Assembly: GCA_023430465.1 (NCBI GenBank)
Contig: JAEZAM010000084.1
Coordinates: forward strand, 1 to 38,675
DNA length: 38,675 bases
Origin: Bacteroidota bacterium
Lineage (GTDB): Bacteria; Bacteroidota; Bacteroidia; Chitinophagales; Chitinophagaceae
Reading direction: 5' to 3'
Position numbers and translations under genes: made by a program. Under the pieces are notes generated by a model. It saw only the letters and a program-made list of their open reading frames with translations. It had not been told where the DNA came from and searched no databases. This document shows, piece by piece, positions 24,645-32,413 of this stretch (position 1 is the first letter of the stretch; every line of letters starts with the position of its first letter).

Positions 24645-27600
24645 TTACATATTGCGGCGGTATTGTCCACCCACCTCATACAATGCCTGTGTGATCTGGC
24701 CCAGCGAACAGTATTTCACCGTATCCATCAATTGCTCGAAAAGATTGCCATCGTTGATCGCTACCTGTTTCAGCTTTTCAATGTGCTGCCCGGCGACATC
24801 TTTATTTCTCTCATGGAATGCTTCAAGATTACGGATCTGCTGTTCTTTTTCCTGCGTGGTGCTTCTGATCACTTCAGCCGGGGTAATGGTCGGGCTGCCC
24901 TTGGAGTTGAGGAAAGTATTTACACCAATGAGTGGAAGCTCTCCCGTATGCTTTTGATGTTCGTAATAGAGACTTTCTTCCTGGATCTTATTCCGCTGGT
25001 ACATTCTTTCCATCGCACCCAATACTCCACCGCGCTCGGTAAGCCTGTCAAACTCCATCAGCACGGCTTCTTCCACCAGTTCAGTCAATTCTTCAATCGC
25101 GAAGCTGCCCTGTATAAAATTTTCGGTGCGGGCTGTACCCAATTCCCGGTTGATGATGAGCTGGATGGCCATGGCACGTCTTACGCTCTCCTCTGTAGGA
25201 GTAGTAATCGCTTCATCGTAGGCATTGGTATGAAGAGAATTGCAATTATCATAAATAGCATACAGCGCCTGCAGGGTAGTGCGGATATCGTTGAAGTCAA
25301 TCTCCTGAGCGTGGAGGGAGCGGCCGGATGTCTGGATATGATACTTGAGCATCTGGCTGCGCTTGTTGGCCTTGTATTTATACTTCATCGCTTTGGCCCA
25401 GATACGTCTCGCCACGCGACCTATCACGCTGTATTCGGGATCCATACCATTGCTGAAGAAGAACGAAAGGTTTGGTGCAAAATCATCGATCTTCATTCCC
25501 CTGCTCAGGTAGTACTCTACGTAAGTAAATCCATTGGCCAGTGTGAACGCAAGCTGCGTGATGGGATTTGCACCAGCCTCTGCTATATGATAGCCGCTGA
25601 TGCTTACGCTGTAAAAATTCCTGACCTTCTCGCGGATGAAATATTCCTGCACATCACCCATGAGTTTCAATGCAAACTCAGTAGAAAAGATGCAGGTGTT
25701 TTGTGCCTGGTCTTCTTTCAAAATATCCGCCTGCACCGTTCCGCGCACCTGCTGCAGGGCAAAATCTCTGCACGTCGCATAGGCATCCGGTGGCAACACC
25801 TCATCACCGCTGAGACCGAGCAATCTTAAACCAAGGCCATTATTGCCTTCGGGCAGTTGTCCACCCGAGAGATCGTAAGCCGGCATATTGCTGCCGGGGT
25901 ATTTTTTTCGAAAAGCTTCCTCTGCGAGCTGCCATTTATTTTCCTGCTCCAGCCATTTTTCACACTGCTGATCGATGGCGGTGTTCATGAAAAAGGCAAG
26001 CAGCATTGGTGCCGGGCCGTTGATGGTCATCGAAACGGATGTGCGAGGATCGCAGAGATCAAACCCGCTGTAAAGTTTTTTGGCATCATCAACGGTGGCA
26101 ATGCTAACACCGCTGTTGCCGATTTTTCCAAAAATATCAGGCCGGAGTGCAGGATCCTCACCGTATAAGGTAACGGAATCGAATGCGGTGGATAACCGTT
26201 TGGCAGGCTGGCCCGCACTGACATAGTGAAACCGTTTATTGGTACGCTCCGGTCCGCCTTCTCCGGCAAACATCCTTGTCGGGTCTTCCCCTTCGCGCTT
26301 CAGCGGGAATACGCCCGCCGTGAAGGGAAAATGACCCGGCACATTCTCCTGTGCCTGCCAGCGAAGTATATCACCATAGTCACGGTATTTTGGTAATACC
26401 ACACGGGGTATGCGCGAGCCGCTAAGGCTGGTGCTCGTCATGGGCTGGCGGATCACTTTGTCGCGGACACTGTATTCATAAAAATCCTTGCGGTATTCGT
26501 TGATCTTCTCCTGCCAGTTATTGATGAGCTTGCGGCTGACGGGCGTAAGCTGATCAGCGTAGAAGTTGAGCTTGCTGCGCAATGCCTCGATGTGAACTTT
26601 GTCCTTTTCATCATCCAGGACACCGATGGCTCCTTCGAGCTGGTAGACCTTTGACGCCAGTGCTGCCTGGTCTTTCACCAACTGGTCATAATTGCGGTTA
26701 TTCTCGCTGATCTCGCTGAGATAGCGGGCACGACCGGGAGGCATCACGGCCTGCGAAACCTTAGCCGTTTCAGCAAAACCAAACTCACCAAAACGAACGT
26801 CCAGTTTATCTGCGATCTTTTTTACAAGTAAAGAAAAAAGCCGGTTAACACCTTCATCATTGAACTTGCTGGCCATGGTGCCGATCACGGGGAGTTCCTC
26901 ATCCTTCGCTAACCAGAGGGCATGGTTTCTTTTGTATTGCTTTTTTACATCGGCCAGGGCGTCGAGGGCACCGGCCTTATCGAACTTATTTACGCAAATC
27001 AGATCGGCGAAGTCCAGCATGTTGATCTTCTCCAACTGTGATGCGGCACCGTACTCTGGAGTCATCACATACATACTGATGTCGCAGAAGTCGAGAATGG
27101 AAGCATCGCTTTGTCCGACGCCTGCGGATTCGAGTATGATGAAATCAAATTTATCTTCTTTGCATACGCGGATCGCATCGCGGACGGCCCCGCTGAGCGC
27201 CACATTATCATCGCGGGTAGCCAGGCTGCGCATATAGGCACGTGGGTGCGAGATCGCGTTCATGCGGATACGATCGCCCAGGAGTGCGCCGCCGGTTTTC
27301 TTCTTTGAAGGGTCAACGGAGATGACCGCAATGGTTTTTTCGGGGAAATTGGATAAGAAACGGCGAACGATCTCGTCTGTTACGGACGATTTTCCTGCAC
27401 CGCCAGTACCCGTAATGCCGAGGACCGGCACCTGGATTTCCTTTTGCCCTGCAGGATCGCTGGCGGATTTCCCGGCTTCGGCCAGTGTGATGGCACGGGC
27501 AATCCTGCGGATATCCCTGGCCTCGCCAAGCGGGAGCGTACCATTCCATGCGGCCGCAGCCTTCCAGTACGCCGAATCTTCTGTGTCAGACGCTTCCGCA

Positions 27601-28016
27601 CACAGCCGGATCACGTCTTCTATCATTCCCTCCAGCCCCATTTTGCGTCCGTCATCCGGGCTGTAGATGCGCGTGATACCATAGTTATGCAGTTCCTCCA
27701 TCTCTTCAGGCAGAATGGTTCCTCCGCCGCCGCCAAAGATGCGGATATGACCGCAGCCATTGGCTACCAGCAGGTCTTTCATGTATTTGAAAAATTCAAC
27801 ATGACCGCCCTGGTAACTCGTAATGGCTATGCCCTGAACATCTTCCTCGATAGCTGTCTCCACGATCTCCTGTACGCTGCGGTTATGACCAAGATGGATG
27901 ATCTCAGCTCCTTTGCTTTGCAGGATTCTGCGCATGATGTTGATCGCAGCGTCATGCCCGTCAAAAAGTGCAGCAGCGGTAACTATACGGATCCGGGTCG
28001 AAGTGGTTGTAGACAT
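24645..28016 (-). CDS. icmF: Fused isobutyryl-CoA mutase, IcmF type
   Basis: A 1,123-aa cobalamin enzyme that interconverts isobutyryl-CoA and n-butyryl-CoA and carries its own GTPase chaperone. Domain order is a B12-binding domain at about 8-140 (LFDGHDAAINIM with the cobalt-ligating His, GGGGGTI), a MeaB-like G domain with Walker A GTGGAGKS at about 203-210 and NKFD at about 343, a linker, and the mutase barrel at about 540-1123. Phe570 (AGVF) and Gln772 (AQNT) stand where methylmalonyl-CoA mutase has Tyr and Arg, which points to isobutyryl-CoA. IcmF proteins are known to repair and load their own cofactor. I start at ATG 28016; the ATG at 28025 is also possible. A frame continuing to 28232 runs into the promoter region of the divergent gene and adds no domain. 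Confidence 0.93.
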   Translation of the reverse strand: MSTTTSTRIRIVTAAALFDGHDAAINIMRRILQSKGAEIIHLGHNRSVQEIVETAIEEDVQGIAITSYQGGHVEFFKYMKDLLVANGCGHIRIFGGGGGTILPEEMEELHNYGITRIYSPDDGRKMGLEGMIEDVIRLCAEASDTEDSAYWKAAAAWNGTLPLGEARDIRRIARAITLAEAGKSASDPAGQKEIQVPVLGITGTGGAGKSSVTDEIVRRFLSNFPEKTIAVISVDPSKKKTGGALLGDRIRMNAISHPRAYMRSLATRDDNVALSGAVRDAIRVCKEDKFDFIILESAGVGQSDASILDFCDISMYVMTPEYGAASQLEKINMLDFADLICVNKFDKAGALDALADVKKQYKRNHALWLAKDEELPVIGTMASKFNDEGVNRLFSLLVKKIADKLDVRFGEFGFAETAKVSQAVMPPGRARYLSEISENNRNYDQLVKDQAALASKVYQLEGAIGVLDDEKDKVHIEALRSKLNFYADQLTPVSRKLINNWQEKINEYRKDFYEYSVRDKVIRQPMTSTSLSGSRIPRVVLPKYRDYGDILRWQAQENVPGHFPFTAGVFPLKREGEDPTRMFAGEGGPERTNKRFHYVSAGQPAKRLSTAFDSVTLYGEDPALRPDIFGKIGNSGVSIATVDDAKKLYSGFDLCDPRTSVSMTINGPAPMLLAFFMNTAIDQQCEKWLEQENKWQLAEEAFRKKYPGSNMPAYDLSGGQLPEGNNGLGLRLLGLSGDEVLPPDAYATCRDFALQQVRGTVQADILKEDQAQNTCIFSTEFALKLMGDVQEYFIREKVRNFYSVSISGYHIAEAGANPITQLAFTLANGFTYVEYYLSRGMKIDDFAPNLSFFFSNGMDPEYSVIGRVARRIWAKAMKYKYKANKRSQMLKYHIQTSGRSLHAQEIDFNDIRTTLQALYAIYDNCNSLHTNAYDEAITTPTEESVRRAMAIQLIINRELGTARTENFIQGSFAIEELTELVEEAVLMEFDRLTERGGVLGAMERMYQRNKIQEESLYYEHQKHTGELPLIGVNTFLNSKGSPTITPAEVIRSTTQEKEQQIRNLEAFHERNKDVAGQHIEKLKQVAINDGNLFEQLMDTVKYCSLGQITQALYEVGGQYRRNM

Positions 28017-28133
28017 AGTATGCATTTCCCAAGGGCAAAAGTAGCAAAAAGCAGTGCTTTGCGAACACCCGTTCGTCCTCCGTTTCGCGCAGAGCTGCCA
28101 ATAAAGCAAATACACAAAGAGATTCTTTAATTG

Positions 28134-28180
28134 GAAAGCCTTTGCGTCTTTTTTGACTTTGCGCCTTTGCGCGAAACTTT
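28134..28180. repeat. CTTTGCG-type interspersed repeat
   Basis: A degenerate run of short units, tttgcgtctt, ctttgcgcc and ctttgcgcgaaac, fills the right part of the 184-bp divergent gap between IcmF and the plus-strand glycosyltransferase gene. The partly related string gtttcgcgcagagctgcc lies at 28082-28099. Strings of this CGCAAAG type are common in intergenic regions of Bacteroidota; that comparison is from general knowledge. Confidence 0.55.
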
Positions 28181-28192
28181 GATTTACTTTTG
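28158..28192 (+). promoter_or_regulatory. Candidate TAnnTTTG promoter for the 28201 operon
   Basis: An exact -7 element TACTTTTG lies at 28185-28192, nine bases before the ATG at 28201. TTTG strings from the repeat could act as the -33 element, at 28158-28161 (23-base spacer) or 28166-28169 (15-base spacer); neither is at the preferred 19-21. If used, transcription would start within a few bases of the ATG, giving a leaderless or nearly leaderless mRNA. Confidence 0.35.
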
Positions 28193-28200
28193 GCGACTTT

Positions 28201-29136
28201 ATGGTCAAAGCCTGCCTGGTCATCGTCTTCAATCACCGGTATGACAAAAACATCCCTGTACTCGAAAAAATGTACAGCGGCCGTTTTTCGCGCATCCTTT
28301 TCCTTGTACCATTTTATGATGGGGCAAAGGAAAATGTGATCCCTGTGTACGAAAGCTCCCATTACTTCCAATCCTATTTTGCCCAGGGCTATCATCGTTT
28401 CCAGCATCCGGAGATCACGCACTACTTTTTTATCGGTGATGATTGCATTCTTCATCCATCCATAGATGAGCATAATTTCCAGGAACGCATGGGTGTGCCG
28501 GATAATGCCGACTTCCTCCCGCAACTGATCGAGTTCCATAAGCTGCATGGGCGTCCCTGGTGGCATGCCTATAAGGGGATCGATTTTTTTGGCAACCGGA
28601 AAGGTGCCGAGATCGCAAGCCAGTTGCCGGCAAGAGAAGAAGCCGTGCGCAGATTTGCACAGCATGGTCTGTCAGACGAACCGTTGACCCTGGATAATAT
28701 CTTCGGTACTGAGAAGCCAGCAGGTCAGTCCTGGTGGCGCTACTGGTTGTTCCGCCAGTACCACTACCGGTACAAATGGCGGAAGTTTCAAGAAAACGGA
28801 CGCATCAGGCTACCTTACCCCGTTGCCGGATCTTATTCTGACATACTCCTGATACATCGCAATTCGATCCAGGCTTTCTGCCGATATTGCGGTGTGATGG
28901 CTGCTGCGGGATTATTTGTAGAAATCGCCGTGCCGACCGCACTGCTGCTGGCTGCTGAGAAGATCGTGCAGGAGAAAGACCTTAAACTTCAGGGGGAGGC
29001 ACTCTGGACACCGCGGGAGATCAGTGATGTGGAAGAAAAATATAACCGCTCCCTCAGCAACCTGCTGCAAAATTTCCCGCCGGGTAAATTATATTACCAC
29101 CCGGTTAAACTTTCAAAATGGACAAACGACCTGTGA
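28201..29136 (+). CDS. Glycosyltransferase-like protein, unknown family
   Basis: A 311-aa soluble protein without signal or membrane segments. I cannot name a family with certainty. The N-terminus (KACLVIVFNHRYDKNIPVLEKMY) looks like the nucleotide-binding beta-alpha-beta start of a GT-A glycosyltransferase, and HYFFIGDDCILHPS contains an acidic pair Asp80-Asp81 where a metal-binding DxD would stand. Later segments WWHAYKGIDFFG, LPYPVAGSYSDILLIHR and CRYCGVMAAAGLFVEIAVPTAL fit a substrate-binding half. Its stop overlaps the start of the STELLO-like gene by 19 bases, so the two proteins are probably made together. It heads a four-gene run that includes a sugar kinase and nucleotidyltransferase, which supports but does not prove a sugar-transfer role. 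Confidence 0.62.
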   Translation: MVKACLVIVFNHRYDKNIPVLEKMYSGRFSRILFLVPFYDGAKENVIPVYESSHYFQSYFAQGYHRFQHPEITHYFFIGDDCILHPSIDEHNFQERMGVPDNADFLPQLIEFHKLHGRPWWHAYKGIDFFGNRKGAEIASQLPAREEAVRRFAQHGLSDEPLTLDNIFGTEKPAGQSWWRYWLFRQYHYRYKWRKFQENGRIRLPYPVAGSYSDILLIHRNSIQAFCRYCGVMAAAGLFVEIAVPTALLLAAEKIVQEKDLKLQGEALWTPREISDVEEKYNRSLSNLLQNFPPGKLYYHPVKLSKWTNDL

Positions 29137-30110
29137 AAAAATTTATCGTCATTACCAGCATTTTTCGACCAACCATAGCTATCGAGCGGTTTGCGGCACT
29201 ACCTGACTATCACCTGGTGGTAGTGGGTGATAAAAAATCACCGGCCGACTGGTCATACCCCAATTGCACCTACCTTGATGTGCAGTCCCAGGCAGAGCTC
29301 GCCGCCTCATTTGCCGATGCAATCCCCTACAATCACTATGGCCGGAAAATGATCGGGTATGTATTTGCCATGCAGCAGGGTGCAGATATCATTATTGATA
29401 CTGATGATGATAACATCCCCAATGATAACTGGACGTTTCCCGATTTCGAAGGCAGCTTCGAAACATCCGCGCCTGGTCTGGGCTGGGTAAATATTTATCA
29501 TCGCTATTCCGAACAAAAAATATGGCCGCGCGGTCTGCCTTTGAGAAATATCGCAGACAGCCGCGATAAATTGAAAATCGGAGATGCGGTTCCGGCAAAA
29601 GTGGGCATCTGGCAGGGACTTGCTGATGAGGATCCGGATGTGGATGCCATCTACCGGCTCACATCGGACCAGCCATGTATTTTCACCAAAGCAGCACCCG
29701 TCGTGCTGGAGAAAGGCACTATCTGCCCTTTCAATTCGCAGAACACCGCGTTCCGACGTGAGCTTTTCCCGCTGCTGTTTCTTCCGTCATTCGTCACCTT
29801 CCGGTTCACCGACATACTCCGCGGCATCATTGCACAACCTATCTTATGGCAACAGGACTATCGTCTTGGATTTACTGAAGCCACCGTAGTTCAGAAAAGA
29901 AATCCGCATGATTACTTCAAAGATTTTGAAAGCGAAGTACCGATGTACCTGCATACGGAAAAGACCTACAGCACCGTTATGGATGCAGTAAAAGCCGGAT
30001 CAGTGAAGGACAACCTTTTCACCGCATACGAATCGCTGTTGCGTATCGGCGTGGTGGAAGAGAGGGAAATGAACGTACTGGGAGAATGGCTGAAACTTTG
30101 TATTGACTGA
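29118..30110 (+). CDS. STELLO-family (DUF288) glycosyltransferase
   Basis: A 330-aa protein of the STELLO/DUF288 group, best known from plant Golgi proteins that affect cellulose synthase assembly and present in scattered bacteria without a known function. The N-terminus KKFIVITSIFRPTIAIERFA and VVGDKKSP are typical. The acidic stretch IIIDTDDDN (Asp94 to Asn99) is the likely metal and nucleotide-sugar site. Further family segments are NIYHRYSEQKIWPRGLPLRNI, QNTAFRRELFPLLFLP and FRFTDILRGIIAQPILW. No signal peptide or membrane anchor is seen, so it should act in the cytoplasm. The start overlaps the upstream gene by 19 bases, and the kinase gene follows 16 bases after its stop. Confidence 0.83.
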   Translation: MDKRPVKKFIVITSIFRPTIAIERFAALPDYHLVVVGDKKSPADWSYPNCTYLDVQSQAELAASFADAIPYNHYGRKMIGYVFAMQQGADIIIDTDDDNIPNDNWTFPDFEGSFETSAPGLGWVNIYHRYSEQKIWPRGLPLRNIADSRDKLKIGDAVPAKVGIWQGLADEDPDVDAIYRLTSDQPCIFTKAAPVVLEKGTICPFNSQNTAFRRELFPLLFLPSFVTFRFTDILRGIIAQPILWQQDYRLGFTEATVVQKRNPHDYFKDFESEVPMYLHTEKTYSTVMDAVKAGSVKDNLFTAYESLLRIGVVEEREMNVLGEWLKLCID

Positions 30111-30126
30111 TCTTAAATTAGCAGGA

Positions 30127-31599
30127 ATGCAGGAAATAGTAGATGCAATCAAAGCGCTTTATAAAAAATGGAAGGGCACGGATCCTGTGTCGCTTGATGT
30201 ACTGCAACAGTCGGGCAGTGAACGGCGGTATTTCCGCCTGTATGGCGATCATGATTCCGTGATAGGAACCTTTGGCGCCAATATCAAGGAGAATGAGAGT
30301 TTCATTTATTTCTCCAATGAATTCAAAAAGAAAAAACTGACCGTCCCTGAGATTCTTGCCGTGAGTGAAGATGGCGTCTATTATCTGCAGGAAGATTTTG
30401 GAAATATATCACTGCTCAATCACCTGGAAGAAAAAGGCGAGTCGGATGACGTATACGACCTTTTCCGCAAAAGCCTTGTATCGCTGGCTGAGTTGCAGGT
30501 GAAAGGCGACAAGGGACTTGACTATAATAAATGTCTTACCAACAAAGAATTTGGCAAGCAGGCGATCATGGCTGACCTGCTCTACTTCAAATATTATTTC
30601 CTGGATGCGCTTCGCAAACCTTATGATAAGCAGAAGCTCATCGATGATTTTGAAGCACTGAGTAATTATCTCACTTACACTGAGTATAAATATTTCATGT
30701 TCCGTGATTTCCAAAGCCGGAATATCATGGTAACGGAGGATAAGAGCGTGCACTTCATCGATTACCAGGGCGGCATGAAGGGTGCACCCCAGTATGATGT
30801 AGCCAGTATGCTCTGGCAGGCGCGCGCCAATCTTTCGGATGACTGGAAGAATCGCCTCCTGGAAGAATACATGGATGCTTTTGAAAAGCTGATCCCTTCC
30901 AGGCTGGACAGGAATATTTTTCGCAGCCAGTACAATGGTTATGTATTGATCCGCCTGTTACAGGTATTAGGTGCTTATGGCTTCCGCGGCTTATTTGAAC
31001 GCAAAGCCCAGTTCCTGACTAGCATCCCGCTTGCTTTGCGCAACCTTCGTGAGTTCTTCGCTAACCATAGCCTGGGAATCGCGGTACCGGAGTTCAGGAA
31101 AGTATTGGACATGTGCGTCAGTGATAAAGTGATCGAACAGTTCACACCAGTACAGGCAACACCTGACTCCCCACTGGTGGTGAAGATCTATAGCTTTTCC
31201 TACAAGAAAGCATTGCCTGTTGATGAAACCGGGAATGGCGGCGGCTTTGTGTTCGATTGCCGAGGCATACTCAATCCGGGTCGTATCGAATCAATGAAAA
31301 CAAAGACCGGCCGCGACAAGGAAGTGATGGACTATCTCGAGCAGCAGACAAGGATGCAGGAATTTCTCAACAGCGTTTTTGACATCGTTGATATCTCCGT
31401 GGAAGATTACATCAAGCGCGGTTTCAGCAACCTGTCCGTCAGCTTTGGCTGTACGGGTGGTCAGCACAGAAGCGTGTATGCGGCGGATGCGCTGGCGCGT
31501 CACCTCAGGAATAAATTCAAGGTCAGGATTGAGCTAAGTCATATGATCCAGGATGCAAAAAAATGGATCAATGAACTGCCGAAATCCGCTGGCCAATAA
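30127..31599 (+). CDS. AmgK-like sugar kinase fused to a RapZ C-terminal domain
   Basis: A 490-aa two-domain protein. Residues about 1-340 form an APH-fold phosphotransferase with the catalytic loop FRDFQSRNIM (Asp194, Asn199) and the metal motif IDYQGG (Asp212), closest by eye to AmgK, which phosphorylates MurNAc and GlcNAc at C1. The usual His before the loop Arg-Asp is replaced by Phe. Residues about 347-490 match the RapZ C-terminal domain: FDCRGILNPGRI, TGRDKEVMDYL and GCTGGQHRSVYAA (441-453). In enterobacteria that domain senses glucosamine-6-phosphate. The RapZ N-terminal P-loop kinase is absent. A MurU-like gene follows after 15 bases, which supports anomeric sugar activation. I start at ATG 30127; a TTG at 30103 overlaps the STELLO gene. 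Confidence 0.85.
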   Translation: MQEIVDAIKALYKKWKGTDPVSLDVLQQSGSERRYFRLYGDHDSVIGTFGANIKENESFIYFSNEFKKKKLTVPEILAVSEDGVYYLQEDFGNISLLNHLEEKGESDDVYDLFRKSLVSLAELQVKGDKGLDYNKCLTNKEFGKQAIMADLLYFKYYFLDALRKPYDKQKLIDDFEALSNYLTYTEYKYFMFRDFQSRNIMVTEDKSVHFIDYQGGMKGAPQYDVASMLWQARANLSDDWKNRLLEEYMDAFEKLIPSRLDRNIFRSQYNGYVLIRLLQVLGAYGFRGLFERKAQFLTSIPLALRNLREFFANHSLGIAVPEFRKVLDMCVSDKVIEQFTPVQATPDSPLVVKIYSFSYKKALPVDETGNGGGFVFDCRGILNPGRIESMKTKTGRDKEVMDYLEQQTRMQEFLNSVFDIVDISVEDYIKRGFSNLSVSFGCTGGQHRSVYAADALARHLRNKFKVRIELSHMIQDAKKWINELPKSAGQ

Positions 31600-31614
31600 A
31601 AAACTATTCGCCAG

Positions 31615-32331
31615 ATGAAAGCAATGATATTCGCTGCGGGTCTTGGAACAAGATTCAAACCCTGGACAGATAAGCATCCGAAGGCCCTTGCACAGGTAAA
31701 AGGGAAATCATTGCTTCAACGCAATGTGGAATACCTGCAGCAGGCAGGAATCAGTGACGTGATCGTCAATGTTCATCATTTCCCGGAACAGATTCGTGAC
31801 GTCTTAAACGAGCAAAATGGCTGGGGTTCCCGTATTCACATCAGTGATGAATCCGGGGAAGTGCTGGAAACGGGTGGAGGCTTGCTCAAGGCAAAGGAGC
31901 TTTTCACGCCCGGTGAAGATTTCGTCACGATCAATGTGGATATACTGACATCGCTGGACCTCAATGAAATGATCGATTACCACAGGCAAAAAAAAGCAGT
32001 GGTGACCCTGGCGGTGACCGACCGCGCCACGAGCCGTTGCTTTGTGTTTGATGAAAATGAACGGCTGGCGGGCTGGAGAAATGTCCAGACGGGCGAAGAA
32101 AAGCTACGCCGTCCGGGATATGTGTTACACAACCGGGCTTTCAGCGGTATCAGCGTTTTTAGCTACGAATTTTTCAATCATCTCCAACTGACCGGAAAGT
32201 TTTCGCTGGTGGATGCTTACCTCGCCCTGGCAGCGGAACATCCGATCTTCGGCTTCAATCATACGGGAGATAAATGGGTGGATGTTGGCCGGCCGGAATC
32301 GGTCAGCACCGCGGAGCAACTATTTGCATGA
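31615..32331 (+). CDS. MurU-like sugar-1-phosphate nucleotidyltransferase
   Basis: A 238-aa nucleotidyltransferase that would join a sugar-1-phosphate to a nucleotide and release pyrophosphate. The N-terminal signature FAAGLGTRFKPWTDKHPKAL is intact. VNVHHFPEQI, GEVLETGGGLLKAKELF and the acidic INVDIL (metal Asp) match MurU, the enzyme that makes UDP-MurNAc in the cell-wall recycling bypass. A mannose-1-phosphate or other hexose substrate is possible, because the substrate pocket cannot be read reliably by eye. It follows the kinase gene by 15 bases, giving the AmgK-MurU order seen in peptidoglycan salvage. An inverted repeat follows at 32354-32372. Confidence 0.88.
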   Translation: MKAMIFAAGLGTRFKPWTDKHPKALAQVKGKSLLQRNVEYLQQAGISDVIVNVHHFPEQIRDVLNEQNGWGSRIHISDESGEVLETGGGLLKAKELFTPGEDFVTINVDILTSLDLNEMIDYHRQKKAVVTLAVTDRATSRCFVFDENERLAGWRNVQTGEEKLRRPGYVLHNRAFSGISVFSYEFFNHLQLTGKFSLVDAYLALAAEHPIFGFNHTGDKWVDVGRPESVSTAEQLFA

Positions 32332-32353
32332 GATTTCAATCTGGTAACTGGTG

Positions 32354-32372
32354 CATTGGCGATAATCCAATG
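32354..32372. promoter_or_regulatory. Inverted repeat CATTGG-N7-CCAATG between MurU-like and M1 peptidase genes
   Basis: Perfect 6-bp arms with a 7-base spacer lie 22 bp after the MurU-like stop and 41 bp before the peptidase ATG at 32414. It may be an operator for the peptidase or a weak end-of-operon hairpin; only a short cttttg follows, so termination is doubtful. Confidence 0.3.
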
Positions 32373-32413
32373 GCCTTTTGATAACTTACACCTCCAAAAA
32401 TCTGAGAACGAAT

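Noticed and set aside
24639..25829. Long plus-strand open frame of 396 codons opposite IcmF
   Set aside because: The translation has no domain and its composition is that of an antisense shadow of the mutase gene.
28017..28232. 72-residue N-terminal extension of IcmF
   Set aside because: It runs through the intergenic repeat and into the divergent gene at 28201; the B12-binding domain begins just after the ATG at 28016.
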